The translations under genes were made by a program, and so were the position numbers. The notes below the pieces were generated by a model. That model saw only the letters and a program-made list of their open reading frames with translations, was not told the origin of the DNA and did no database searches. A stretch of 64,000 nt of DNA from Symbiodinium natans (taxonomy: Eukaryota; Sar; Dinophyceae; Suessiales; Symbiodiniaceae): the NCBI GenBank assembly GCA_905221605.1, contig CAJNDS010000913.1, positions 124,501-188,500 on the forward strand. The letters are read 5' to 3'. Positions within the stretch are counted from its first letter, which is position 1. Each line of letters opens with the position of its first letter. Below, in pieces: positions 23,143 through 34,141 of this stretch.

Positions 23143-23823
23143 TCAGGTCCGAAGGTCATCCTTGAGCGACGTCCAGGTCTTCGATGTGGCGCTTCTCATC
23201 GCGTCGCGGCCATGTAGGCGAGGAAGCGAAAGATGTGAAAGATGTGAGAGCGTGTCAGGCTCTCTTTTTGCAGATCTTGGAACGGGACTTGTGCGTTTCT
23301 CGGCACCGGTTGCACCGGTTGTATGTCCTGTGTCTTTGCCTTTGGGACTTTTGGGGCGACTGCGGAAGAAGTTGCAGTCTGTCCGAGCAGTTGGGAAGTG
23401 AGTGGTCGGTTCTGTGATAGTACCTGAGGCGACTTGGCCATAGTTGGCATAGTTGGCATATGCCTGACTCTCGAATTTGCTCTCCTTGGGAGATGTGAAA
23501 CTGGCCGCGTTCGCGGTTTTGCTGAAAATGGCATTGCCCTGAATGCAGGTGGCTCGGGAGCCTTGAAAATCGCGATGCATGTCCGCACGGTCCATGCGGT
23601 CCACATTGGTGTCCACACTGCGGTCCACGCGCTCGCGCCGAGGGAGCCGGGATGCCTCCCATGGCTGCCATGGATGGGTGATTTCGACCGGCGAAGCCGT
23701 CCGGGGCGGGCGCTGAAGGCACGGCAGGTTCTGGGAGTGTGGGCTCGCCGGGTCTGCGCTCGCCGCGCTTGCCGCGCTTGCCGTGCTGTGCAGCCTTTGC
23801 AGCCTGGAACCGAAGACCGCCAC
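23143..23823 (-). CDS. Doubtful open frame, Ser/Thr/Ala/Arg-rich
   Basis: A 226-codon - strand frame without a recognised domain. A second - strand frame of 276 codons (23196-24026, containing KLPNWAKYSPIGELIRWRS) and a + strand frame of about 199 codons cover much of the same bases, so at most one can be coding. The short NWAKYSPIGEL piece is the most protein-like. I keep the region as a candidate only. Confidence 0.18.
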   Translation of the reverse strand: MAVFGSRLQRLHSTASAASAASADPASPHSQNLPCLQRPPRTASPVEITHPWQPWEASRLPRRERVDRSVDTNVDRMDRADMHRDFQGSRATCIQGNAIFSKTANAASFTSPKESKFESQAYANYANYGQVASGTITEPTTHFPTARTDCNFFRSRPKSPKGKDTGHTTGATGAEKRTSPVPRSAKREPDTLSHLSHLSLPRLHGRDAMRSATSKTWTSLKDDLRT

Positions 23824-24555
23824 CTGATCAGCTCACCAATGGGACTATATTTGGCCCAATTGGGCAGTTTATGCCCTGCGACTGGCATTCCCGGTGCTGC
23901 GCCTCGGCTGAAGAGCGACGTGCGGAAGGCCTCAGCTGCTCTTCCCTTTAGGGTTAGCGATAGAGCGGTGATCACAAGCAGCGGTGCAGGAATGCAACGG
24001 TACGCCGTGACGCATGACAAGACCAAGAGTTGAAGGTTCTAGAGATTTCTAGAGTCTAGCTGGGGCTTACGACATTTGCAGAGGCTCTGGAGACTTTCAA
24101 GTTCTCTCAAGTACATATCGAGTCGCTTGCTGGAATCTTGTGTCTGAGGGAGGCGCGACGGAGATGGTAATCGGCCTGCTTGCCGTTCTGGCTGCACCTC
24201 AGAGTGAATCCCCACCTCCCAAAAAAAAGCAGGGCCTCCCACTTCATTCTGCAAAAAACACCGTACAAAACGCCTTCTCTACATCCCCACCGGCCCCCAA
24301 CTCCCAGCTGACTTCTGAGTCTCTGAGCGGATTGAACAAAACAGTACTCTGAGACTCTGAGAGTACCCCCGAGTCGGTCCGAGGGCCTCGCGCCGTCCGC
24401 CGCATCCGCTGCGGTCACAAGGAAGTCGAAGGCCGCGAAGACCTCTCAACAACAAAAACTCAAAGGAATTGGAGACTTATTTTTCTGAGATCTTTGAGAG
24501 TCTAAGCAAGCACCCCCTAAGTGTCTGAAACCATCTGCGGTCCGACATCATGTTA

Positions 24556-24702
24556 AACGTACTTTAAGGGGCACAGCGGAACGTCGATCGAACGTCTTGG
24601 GCCAGGCGGCCTCCTTCCCCAAGCTGCCCACGCTCTTGTTCTCAGCTTTTTCGAGGTACTCCCGCTTCTTGCGCTTGAGGGCGGCATCCTCACGCGGAAA
24701 AG
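24556..24702 (-). CDS. Charged exon of an unidentified gene
   Basis: The reading EDAALKRKKREYLEKAENK continues to SVGSLGKEAAWPKTFDRRSA and VPLK before a candidate donor. It is strongly charged and protein-like. A second small piece (AGQEQLLRQQRR, about 25105-25150) ends at CAG|GC, the border type common here. The product is unknown; it lies just downstream (- strand) of the coiled-coil gene ending at 25277. Confidence 0.4.
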
Positions 24703-25276
24703 GAAAATACGAACAACAGGAGGATGCCGCAGGGTCCAACAGGTTCCGACAGGTTCCAGTTCGGCTATGTTCGGCTCCCCAGCCTGACTCAAGATCATCC
24801 ATCTTGGCAACTTCCTCTTTGCGAGCAACTGGTAGGGGAGCATGAAGTCAGGAATCTCCGCCGCATCCTCTTTGTCGCCTCGAGCTGCGCTCTGCCAACA
24901 GGTGCTTCTGGATACAAATTACTTCCCCGTGATCTGTTGTGACTAAGTCTCAAGCTACAGTGCAAGATCTGCTTATGACTTATCAGCGTCTCGAAATGAT
25001 TTCGGGTGCTCCGCCCACTACCTCACACTCATACTTATTCTTGCATATAGGCCTGAGAGCACAGCTGCGTGCAGCTCGGTGGCCTGGCAGGTTCTCTGCG
25101 TTCTCCCCTTCAGGTAGCCTGCGCTGCTGGCGAAGCAACTGCTCCTGACCCGCTCTGCTAAAGAAAGGCGGCTCCATGGCGGTTCTCATGAAAAATGCTC
25201 GTGGCTCCTCAACCCCTTACGCCAGCTCGGGGTAAACTGCATGACACAAGAGAGCACACCCAGTGTCACGTCATAC

Positions 25277-26874
25277 CTAGTTCATGGCTTCAATGCTCGC
25301 GCCGCCCTGCAGGATTTGTTTGACGCCCCGGGCAGCTGCGTCCTTGAGGGCGCGGATCTTCTGATTTGCAAGCTCCAGCTTGATCTCCAAACCCTCAACC
25401 TGCGCAACACTCAGCTCAGTCGCTTACCATTCATTTTTTGGGGAGGAGGACCGGGCAAAGTTTTGGTAGTCACGACGCCTGCTGGGACAGCTTCGCGGCA
25501 TGCTCGGCAGAATGCTCGTCATGCTCGCTGGGCTCGGCGGCACGGTCGGCGTGCCGGCTCCGAGATTCCGAAGCACTGGGGCTCACTCGGGCCTCCGAGG
25601 ACTCCGCCTCCCCATCCCGCGAGGCCAGCGGGGCCTCCGTCCTCTGTGCCACATTCGATGTTGCACACATGGGCGCATGTGGAGTCGGAAAGAGAGTCCA
25701 AAAATGTCTCTATAGGCGCTGTGCTATGCTGCGCTCACGGAAATAGGAATCTCTAAGGGTCCGTGTCCTTACGGAGAGTGTCTCGTGGGTGCCAGTGCAG
25801 CTGGCCGCGGGGCTGTGCTCCACCTCTCCGACCGACAGCGGCTCCTAGATCTCCAACAGCGGCAAAAGGAGCAATATACAGAGAGCAACATAATGCGGAG
25901 CGAAACGGTATTTTTGAATCATCAATCAGAAGGTACTCAGAAGGTACTGTCGCACTCGCTCCTCTGGATCTGCCGTCGGGGCCATGGAGGTGGTTTCCAG
26001 CTCACAGCGGTCAAAGCGCTGCTTGAGCTGCTGCATCTCTTCCGCCACATCTTGCACTGTGGATGGGAGGGCGACGACCAAGGAGTCCAGCCGGGAGAGG
26101 GCTGCCCTGAAGCTTCCAGCAACGCTCTCCGCGTCATCCTCCTCGCAACTGCCCCAATCTGCGCAGGACAGCGCCCTCCGCGTCCTGGCGCTCCTTGCCT
26201 TCTCACCCTCCAGCTCGCCCAGACCCTGCAGACTCTCGCTGATCTTGTGAACACTTCGGACCATGCGGCCCTTCACGCGTTCCAGCTCCGGCTGCAGCTC
26301 GCGGAGCTCGCGAAGCTCACGCAGCGCCTCGGCCAAGGCGCCGCGCTCCGCGTTCCGCTCCCTCTCCAGGTCCAAGACCCGCTGCTGGAGCCGCTCGGCC
26401 CTCTCGTGCTCCTCCGCCGCCTTCTCCCGCTCCAGGCAGGCGTCGATGGCGGAGGAGAGCCGCGAGCGCAGCTCTTGCAGCTCCGCCTCTTGACACGACA
26501 ACAAAACCGCACCCCGACTGCATGTTGCAATGCTGCGCGCGAACAGCTTGCCGCCTATTCTTACAAAGTTCGACTCGGGATAGCATTACGGAGACCCCCA
26601 CTCGTTCTCTCCAGGCCTCCTGCTGCTGCACCTTGATCCGAAGATCCTCCGGGGAGGTCACAGCCTCCGCGCCCTCTGCTGGAGGGCTGGGACCCGAGGT
26701 GCATTCAGCTCTTTCAGCTTTCTCAGCGCCATCCGTGCCGGGAGCTGGCATTGCCATGCCGATCAGTTCGCAGGCCGCTTCTTTAAACTTCTTCATCTCG
26801 GCTCGGGTCCGCAGCAGGTTGTACAGCTCGATCATGATCTGCGCAGCGGCGTGCTTGAGCTTCAGCCTCTTCAA
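25277..26874 (-). CDS. Coiled-coil protein, unknown role, 3' end resolved
   Basis: A - strand gene with at least four coding blocks. The first runs from about 26874 to 26602 (KHAAAQIMIELYNLLRTRAE, later QQQEAWRER). A 115-base GT-AG intron (26601-26487) joins it in frame to 26486-about 25948, a long heptad-rich coiled coil (ELQELRSRLSSAIDACLERE, RVLDLERERNAERGALAEAL) ending near DPEERVRQ. A Ser/Glu-rich block lies at about 25670-25473. The last exon, 25399-25277, encodes VEGLEIKLELANQKIRALKD, a GVKQILQGGASIEAMN tail and the stop. The coiled coil suggests a structural or scaffold role. Long + strand frames over the same bases are its mirror and are not called. Confidence 0.55.
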
Positions 26875-27018
26875 GACCTGAGCTTCTGGGGCACCCTCTT
26901 CAGCTGGCCACTAGCTGCCCCTTCTAAGTCAGACCAAGAAGGGGGCATGAAGAGGAACGTCAATGGGTGCAGATGTGTGCACACAGGGCACTTTGACTCA
27001 CAGGACATTTAGATCGCT

Positions 27019-27477
27019 TTAAGCCGCTTTGCGCTCCGCAACGTTCAGCCCCCGCACATTTTTCGTAGCACGGGTCTTGTGCACCCGTGGCGTGCAGGTC
27101 TCGTGGGTAAGCAAACGACCCGCCAGAGCATCGACTTCATTCCCGGTGCCAGGCCGTCGGCTCTTTTTTCCCACACGGCAAGTCACATGCCCGGGTGCCG
27201 CAACTTCATCTTGGCATGTGTGTATTTTATAGATTGTTTGGAGGCTGTTCTTCAAAAGCCTGGCCTGCAACCCAGAGAGCAACGGCAACACATCGGCAAA
27301 GGTTGTGAGTCGTGTAGACACAAGCCGTCTTCTTTTCTCCCCCTTGTGGCGCTGCATAGCAAAACGCAAAACGCAATGCGATTTTGGTGACGGATCGACG
27401 CCCGGCTCACGAAATCTGCAGGCCCTTCTTAAAAGGTGTCCAGAGTCCAAAGTGTGTAAGAGGTGTGTTATGTGCAT
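27019..27477 (-). CDS. Doubtful open frame before a poly-C run
   Basis: An uninterrupted 152-codon - strand frame, basic, Cys- and His-containing, with no motif I recognise and no splice-linked neighbours. It may be non-coding sequence that happens to be open. Confidence 0.15.
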   Translation of the reverse strand: MHITHLLHTLDSGHLLRRACRFREPGVDPSPKSHCVLRFAMQRHKGEKRRRLVSTRLTTFADVLPLLSGLQARLLKNSLQTIYKIHTCQDEVAAPGHVTCRVGKKSRRPGTGNEVDALAGRLLTHETCTPRVHKTRATKNVRGLNVAERKAA

Positions 27478-27514
27478 GAAGGTAACATTTAAGGGTCAAG
27501 GGTAAAAACGAAAT

Positions 27515-27529
27515 CCCCCCCCCCCCCCC
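27515..27529. repeat. Poly-C run of 15
   Basis: Homopolymer tract in the spacer 3' of the gene ending at 27585. Confidence 0.9.
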
Positions 27530-27584
27530 TAGCGCTCTCGACAATGCGAAGGGGCCGTTGGCAGGGAAGCTTTCTCAAAGAGGT

Positions 27585-29040
27585 TCATCTCCTCTCGCAC
27601 TGAGACAAACTGGAAGAGTCACTGGAACTCAGAGAGTTCACAACATTGCGAATTGCGTGGGGCTCTCCTGAAGCGTCGACTTCAGGTGCCGGTTCCTCGG
27701 ACACTTGCACACGAAGGTTGCATCTCACGTCAGCTGGGAGACGTTGCGTTTTCAGTGCCTCTTGACCGAGGCACTCATCCAGTAGCCGGCGGTTCGTCTC
27801 ACGGATGCATCTTATAAGGAAGTCCCTGCCAGCTGGCAATAGTGCAAAGCGTTGCAAAGCAGAGCAGAGCAATGAAGCTGAAAGCCTCTGCAACAAGCGG
27901 CCTCGTGTCCTCGTCAAGGAACTTCTCGGGCTCAAACCAATAGACCTTGTTGCATCCGCTTATGCACTGTGCACTTTGCACTTCGAGATGTACTTGCGAG
28001 TCTTGCGAGACTTACGAGAGTCGCACACGGAGAGAACACGAAGACACGAAGTGCGCGGCACTTAGTTGAGTGAGCCGCCTCGAAGTCGTCGGGAGTGAGG
28101 AGGTTCCGGCGGGTTTGGGCATCCTCCTCACTCTCGTACGCCATGTAGAGCCTCGAAGGGAGAAAGAAACGAAAAGGAGGCTTTATCAAAAGGCCGCACC
28201 CCCCCAGAAGCCGAGCTGCTGATCTCGGAGCCAACGCAGCTCCTTGTAGTACCTCTCAGAATTCACAAAGCACCGACATGCAAGATAAACACAGCTATAT
28301 ACTGAGATATACCGAGTTATGCTTTTCTCTTGGATTATCTTGGACTCCAAATGGCTCCAGTCGCTCACAGAGCCGTGCAACCGCGCATGCGCAGAAGAAT
28401 ACCAACACCCCTCGCCCCTCGGTCAGGCTCTTGTTTCTGTCCCTGGGCCTGGGCGTGGGCAGAAACCCATCCCATGCCAAACGACCAAGTCGGGCGCCGC
28501 CGTCCGCGCGCACAAGAGGTGTCACAAGGGGTTTCAGCGTCCGACAACGGTCCCAGGTGCCTGTGCGAGGAAATCGTTGCTGCAGAATTTGATTCGCTCC
28601 ATCCTCAATAGATCTGTCTCGTGCAGGATCTGCTTAGGACAGCTGCAAAACATGCTTTGGAGATCCGAAGGGAGTGAGGGAGGGCCGCGGCTCGTGCGAT
28701 GCAAAGTTGTAAACACTGCGAAGGTTCAAGACACTACTTGCCCACGGTCGATCCCCACAAAATCCCCAACATCTCTAAACCAATACTCATACGATCCCAA
28801 CCACTCATTGTGGCATGTTCGGAACACACGACGAGCAGTCTTCCAAGGGGTCACGCTGACCGGCACTCTGCCAACATGCGGCTGACTTTGTCACACCTGG
28901 CAGCCATGTTGGTACGAGTACAGGTGCTTTTGAGACTCATTTTGACTCGCTCCCTCATGTGAGATAGAGCGTTGCGCCTGGCATGCTCGTGTTCGCACAG
29001 GAGCTTCAGAGCGCTGACCTGAAACATTGGAAGAGCCACA
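27585..29040 (-). CDS. Unrecognised multi-exon gene
   Basis: Coding-like exons in - strand order: about 29028-28960 (VSALKLLCEHEHARRNALSH), about 28640-28565 (ILHETDLLRMERIKFCSNDF, donor CAG|GC), about 28270-28205 (FVNSERYYKELRWLRDQQLG), about 28155-28075 (LYMAYESEEDAQTRRNLLTP, then DDFE with donor GAG|GC), about 27953-27890 (VYWFEPEKFLDEDTRPLVA), and a last exon from about 27833 to the stop at 27585 (DFLIRCIRETNRRLLDECLG). The exons share strand, spacing and GC donors, which supports one gene. The pattern of Tyr/Trp and charged residues is typical of a folded protein, but I know no family that fits. Confidence 0.5.
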
Positions 29041-29974
29041 GAAAGCACACAGAAAGCACGCCTTTTAATCGAAATCCCTCCGAAGGGAATTACATCTCAG
29101 GCACAGGCAGCTTTCAGGGAGACCAGGAGCCGCGGCTGCTCCGTTGCTCCAGCTGCATCCTGCTGTGGGCGTTCGGCTCGTGCAGCAAAAAACACGTGGG
29201 GCAGAGGGGATTTTCCGCACGTGACTGCAGGGCCGCGCCTGGTAGACAACCTCTGTCTCCAGCTCCTCTTCCTGGCCCTTTCCTCAGATCGCCCATTGGC
29301 AGAAGAGAACACCAGTCTTCCCGAAAAGCGCCCCCCGAGTGCTTGCCAGTGCACAGCGAACTGACACCGAGTTGCGATATGAGATCTGCAGCAGCTGAGG
29401 GTCGATCTCATGTCCCACAGCCTTGTGCGTGCAACAAAAAACACTCCTGCACGTCCTGCCCACTCTAACCATAACACAACAAAACCAGAAACCACCTTAC
29501 CCTTAACCCACCCTTAACTCCCTTAACTCACCCCTCCAAGCCTTTTTAACAGTCCCACCTCTACAGCACCAAACTCCAGCATCGCTCGCCATCGGTCGCT
29601 CTGGTGCATTCGAGCCCGGCCCGCTTGCAGGGATGATCTCGCTGATCCTCAGTGATCTCAGTGATCTCAGTCAGTGATCTTTCAGGTCCATGTGCAGCAT
29701 TGCGTAACTTTACGACGCGCTCACGATGCTTGCGCTTCGTCCGAGTTCTGAGAAAAAATCTTAGGCTGCGGCAAATACCCTGCGCCCAAGACTCAGCTCT
29801 TTCCATGCCGCGCTCTACTTGTCATTTCGGAGCCAAGTGGCTGAGAGGCAGCTCAGACGCTGCACTGCTGAATGCTGAGTGCACACCCGGAGGCATTTGC
29901 GAAAGACACGAGCCCTTCTGACTTCCCGAGTGACTAGGGTCAATATGAGTCAAAAATGAAATAACAGCGCGAGG

Positions 29975-32900
29975 ACTTGGAGAAGCCGCCTCGAGATCCC
30001 CCTGCTTCATTCTCTGCCGGTACGACCTCAACAGTTTCCCCCCCTAAGAGCTGCGCCTCCCCAATGCTGGCGGGATGGCTCTGGCTCTGTAAATCTGTAA
30101 ATGACGAGGCCCTGTCTCATTTGGCATTGTCAGGAACTTGGAGAGCGCAAAGCAGCCGTTCTCCTGCAATCTCATGGCAACGTGGGCAATGTGGCAAAGT
30201 GGGCAATGTGGCAGGGCAAGGGCCTGTACACCAGGCTCTGTGGGAAACCTTTTCAGCGAGGCAATGACAAGTTCCTCGGCTGAGCTTCTCTTCTTGGAAT
30301 TTCCAGGTTGCCGCGGGCATCTCCAGAGGCTCTGTAAGGTGAGGGCAATGCCGCTTAGCTGCGCTATCTCAACCTGCCAAGATTCAAAAAGCCGGGGGAT
30401 GCAAAGCCAGACAGGCACCCCAGAAAATACGCAGAGCTGCTACATCAAACCGTTGTATGAATGGAAAGATGGACAGGCGTCCGTTCAGCATTTTAAGCAC
30501 AACTTGAGCGAAGGTCAGAGCATCATGCAACTGCTCTATGCACGTAGCAGGGTCTTCGGATCTTCTGTGCAGGACGTGGGCTCTGGTGTCTGAAATGCTA
30601 CGCTGATGGCATTCTCAAGCCCGGGCCATGTTTTGCTGGTTGACACCCAGGTTGGCCAGAGCACCGCATGCTTGCTCCTGGAGCTTGAGCTTGGGGGTCA
30701 ACAACGGGGAAACATTTAAAACAACACAGGCGAAATGCAAAAAAATCAGGTTCCTGCTTGTGGGCTTGTGGGCTTCGGGTTGATGCAGAAACTCCAAGTC
30801 TGTCCTGCACGCCGGCGTGGTCAGCGTGCCTGGGCGGGCGTCTTGCCATGAGAAAGCCAAGCTGTGGGAGCCCTTACAAGGTCCCTGTACTGTCTAGGAC
30901 TGTTTGTGTAGTGATTGACGGATTCTTTTGTTGCAGAAGAAAAAATGTACAATGCAACTGACACATGCTTTCATACAGTGTGCCGCCTTGCAGTCTTATC
31001 TTTATGTCAACTTTCTGCTTTTATTTTTCGATTCTTCGTTTGTACCGTCGTGATCTCAGGCTTTCCTGACAAGCGCCACGCGCCACTACGTCAATGGAAT
31101 CTTTTGCCTGTTGCACAGCACAACTTGCTCTACCACACCGACGAAGAATCGAACTGAGCTGTTCCATCACATTCCGGAAAATCATGATGTGGTTGGTGTC
31201 GATGCTTTTCCAGCCTATGACAAGAAGCATTCGAGTCACATAGAATAAACAGGGCCTTGCAGCGAGGTCCTTTGAAGAAACCCACTTTCTCAACAAGATC
31301 TTGCTGGAAAACCCGGTGGGTTTCGGGTGCTTTCAGGGCCGATATCGCGGGAACAAGCCGCTCTCAAGCTGTTTCCTCATGTCACAGTGAAACAGATTAA
31401 GGTCCACAAGGGCATGGTTCTGCGCATAGACAGCATTTCCCCAAAAGGGAAGCAGACCCGTCAACATAGCGCACAAAAAGTCCCACGCACGAGTCCACGG
31501 TCCTATGCACGTTACAGGACTGAAGGGCGCCTTTGCATTGAGGAGATGATCTTCTTGTTGCCACCTGCCCGGCCGATTGCGACCTGAAAATTTCAAAAAA
31601 GCCCATGCAGCTTCATTCCTCTGAGCATTCCTTCTAGCATTCCTCTGCTGAGCATTCCTCCAACTGAGCATTGTGAGAGGCAGAGCCTTGTTGGCGTCGT
31701 CGTGGGCAAAGTTGGACAAGGCCAGACAGGCGAAGTGCTGCACCCGAGGCTCGTCTGGCAGGTGCGGAAAGGATGCGGTCAACTTTTTTTGCCTCAGAAC
31801 AAACCACAACACATCAACGTCGAGGCACTTGCACTTGGCCGGCCTGTCCAGGAGGCCATGGCATGCATGACCTGCTTCAGAGCGCAGGCAGGGACAGATG
31901 GGACCGGTGCGCACAGGAGATCTCTGACTCCGGCCATGTCCACCGCCCCAGCTTTGAGGATCACGGCGCAGTTATCCTGCATCAGTAGCCCCTTTCTACT
32001 AAAATTGTAGCCAGACACCTCATACCCACCAGGCTGGAACTCGAGAAGACACGTCCTCTGCGGTGGCCAGGTTTCCAAGCGCACCCAAGCCAAAGGCCTG
32101 TCGCAAGCTTTGCCAGAAGCACATGACCAATGACCAGCTGACAGCGCACTCAACCTGTGAAAAGGGGCACTTGCGATCCGCGGAAATCGAGCCTGGATTC
32201 CAGGATGCGACTGATGAAGTCGCAGGCCTGCGAGAACCTAAGCGAGAGCGAGCTGAGAGGACGGGAAGAGTAAGAGGGTAAGAGGTCATGAGGCCCAGTC
32301 CGCGTTGACACCCTCGTTCTGAGCAATATGAGTGCGATTGGCCTCTCTTCCATCGTCAATGGTAGCTCAGGGGAACAACAAGGTCGAAAAATGGCAACAT
32401 GACCACACACACAAACACGCAGAGACACGCGGAGACACGCGGAGACGCACCTCGTCCAAGGCCAGGTTGGCGATGGCGGCGCATCCCTGCTCCCCAACCT
32501 GCAGAGTACTCTTAAAGAATCCCTCTCTCGTGCAAATCACGAGCTCAGAGGCTCTGTAGGAAGTGAGTGTGAGAGAGAGAGAGAGAGAGAGAAGTTCTGC
32601 GAGCTCCTGGCCTCTGGATGGGAGACGTGGTACTTCATGCCCAGGATGATGAGCTCAATTCCGCCCTCGCGCGGGACTTTTCAAGACACGAAGACTTTCT
32701 AGGCTGGGGCAGGTGTCCCAGAGTGGATGCTTGAAACCCTTTCCATGCCCTGAACTCCGCAAGACACCACAGACCCTAAACCTTCAACACCCTGAAACCT
32801 CAGCACCCTGAAGGCTCAAGACCCGAAGGATGCCTCAAAGCCCTAATAGCCCTAAAAGCCCTAAACCCTCAAGACCCTTAAACTCTCAATGCTGCAGACG

Positions 32901-34108
32901 CTCAATCCACTCAATCCTGATTTGTTGACGATTCATCCCCCCCTTCCTTTTGGGCCTCCCCGCTCGAAAGAATCAACAACGACCCCACCTGCATCCTATG
33001 GTAGAGTGACAGTAAGACCGAAACTCGGAACTAGCTCCCCGGGAGCTTGCGTAACTCAGCGTCGGCTCCTCGCGGCGGATAGCTTCCCGGGAGGTCTGGA
33101 ACTCACCAAGGTTGGCGAAGGCGCGGCATCCCTGCGGTGACGGCGCTCGGATCGGGGGCCAATGCGGGGGGCTAAAATGTTGCAATTACTGATATTTTGA
33201 ACAAGGGTTGGACGGCCACAGACTTCGAGTCGCTTTGCACAATGGGATGTGGGAAAGCCGCACAGAGGGTCCCAGGGGGCCGGGCTTTTCTTTGGATGCC
33301 CGTGTCAGCTTGGAAGGACTTGAGCGCTGTGCATATCAGCGCCTTGCAGAGCGGTCCAGACTCAGAGGCTGTGAAGTTAACAAAGAGTCTGCGAAGGAGC
33401 CGTCGGACTTAAGCTTGAGCTTTGCTCTAGTCGGAAACAACCCCTGGGCCCCCGGCAATCCCACCTTTTGTGATGATGGGGTCCTGCGTCTCTGGTCTGA
33501 CTGCGGATGTCGTATGCCGTGTGCCGGTGAGACGCGCATCGTCCTGCATGGCCTCCACCCGCGCAAGGATGGACAAGACCTGCCCAAGCAGTCTGAGAGC
33601 TTTACGCGGATCTAACCTGTTTCAGGTATTTGCCTTGACCACTTCTGTGCCCGGGGCGAGGGAAAAAAGAAACAAGTGCAGAACAGCTTCATTCTGTTTG
33701 AGAGCTTCGTGTCACAAGTTGTCGCAAGTCTACTCACAATGCATCACATTGCATCATGGAGTCGTGGCACGACGCGGCCTCGCAGCCCGTCTCCTGAACA
33801 AAGGCATGGACGGGGAGCAGTGTGCAGCCGTGCTCGCTTTTGAAGAGCACACCTGGATCCTGGCTTCTCCTGGAAAGGCTCGCATGACCTGAGAGTCTGT
33901 AGTCTCTGTCACGGGCCAGTGTGCCATCATATCATGAATATGTCAGTCTCCCTTCTGCTTTGACCGACGCGGCCCCAGTAGTGCCCAGCGCTCACTCTTC
34001 AGCTCTCCACACTTCAGGACGGGCGGCAGCCAGGACGAGATCCAGAAGGCTCTCGCAGACGTGGATCATCCTGGCACAGCACACGGGAGGAACAGAAACA
34101 GAGAGACG

Positions 34109-34141
<33 letters not shown>

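Noticed and set aside
25785-26636. 283-codon + strand open frame, Leu/Gln-rich
   Set aside because: It is the mirror of the strongly heptad-patterned - strand coiled-coil exon, which has coherent splice junctions.
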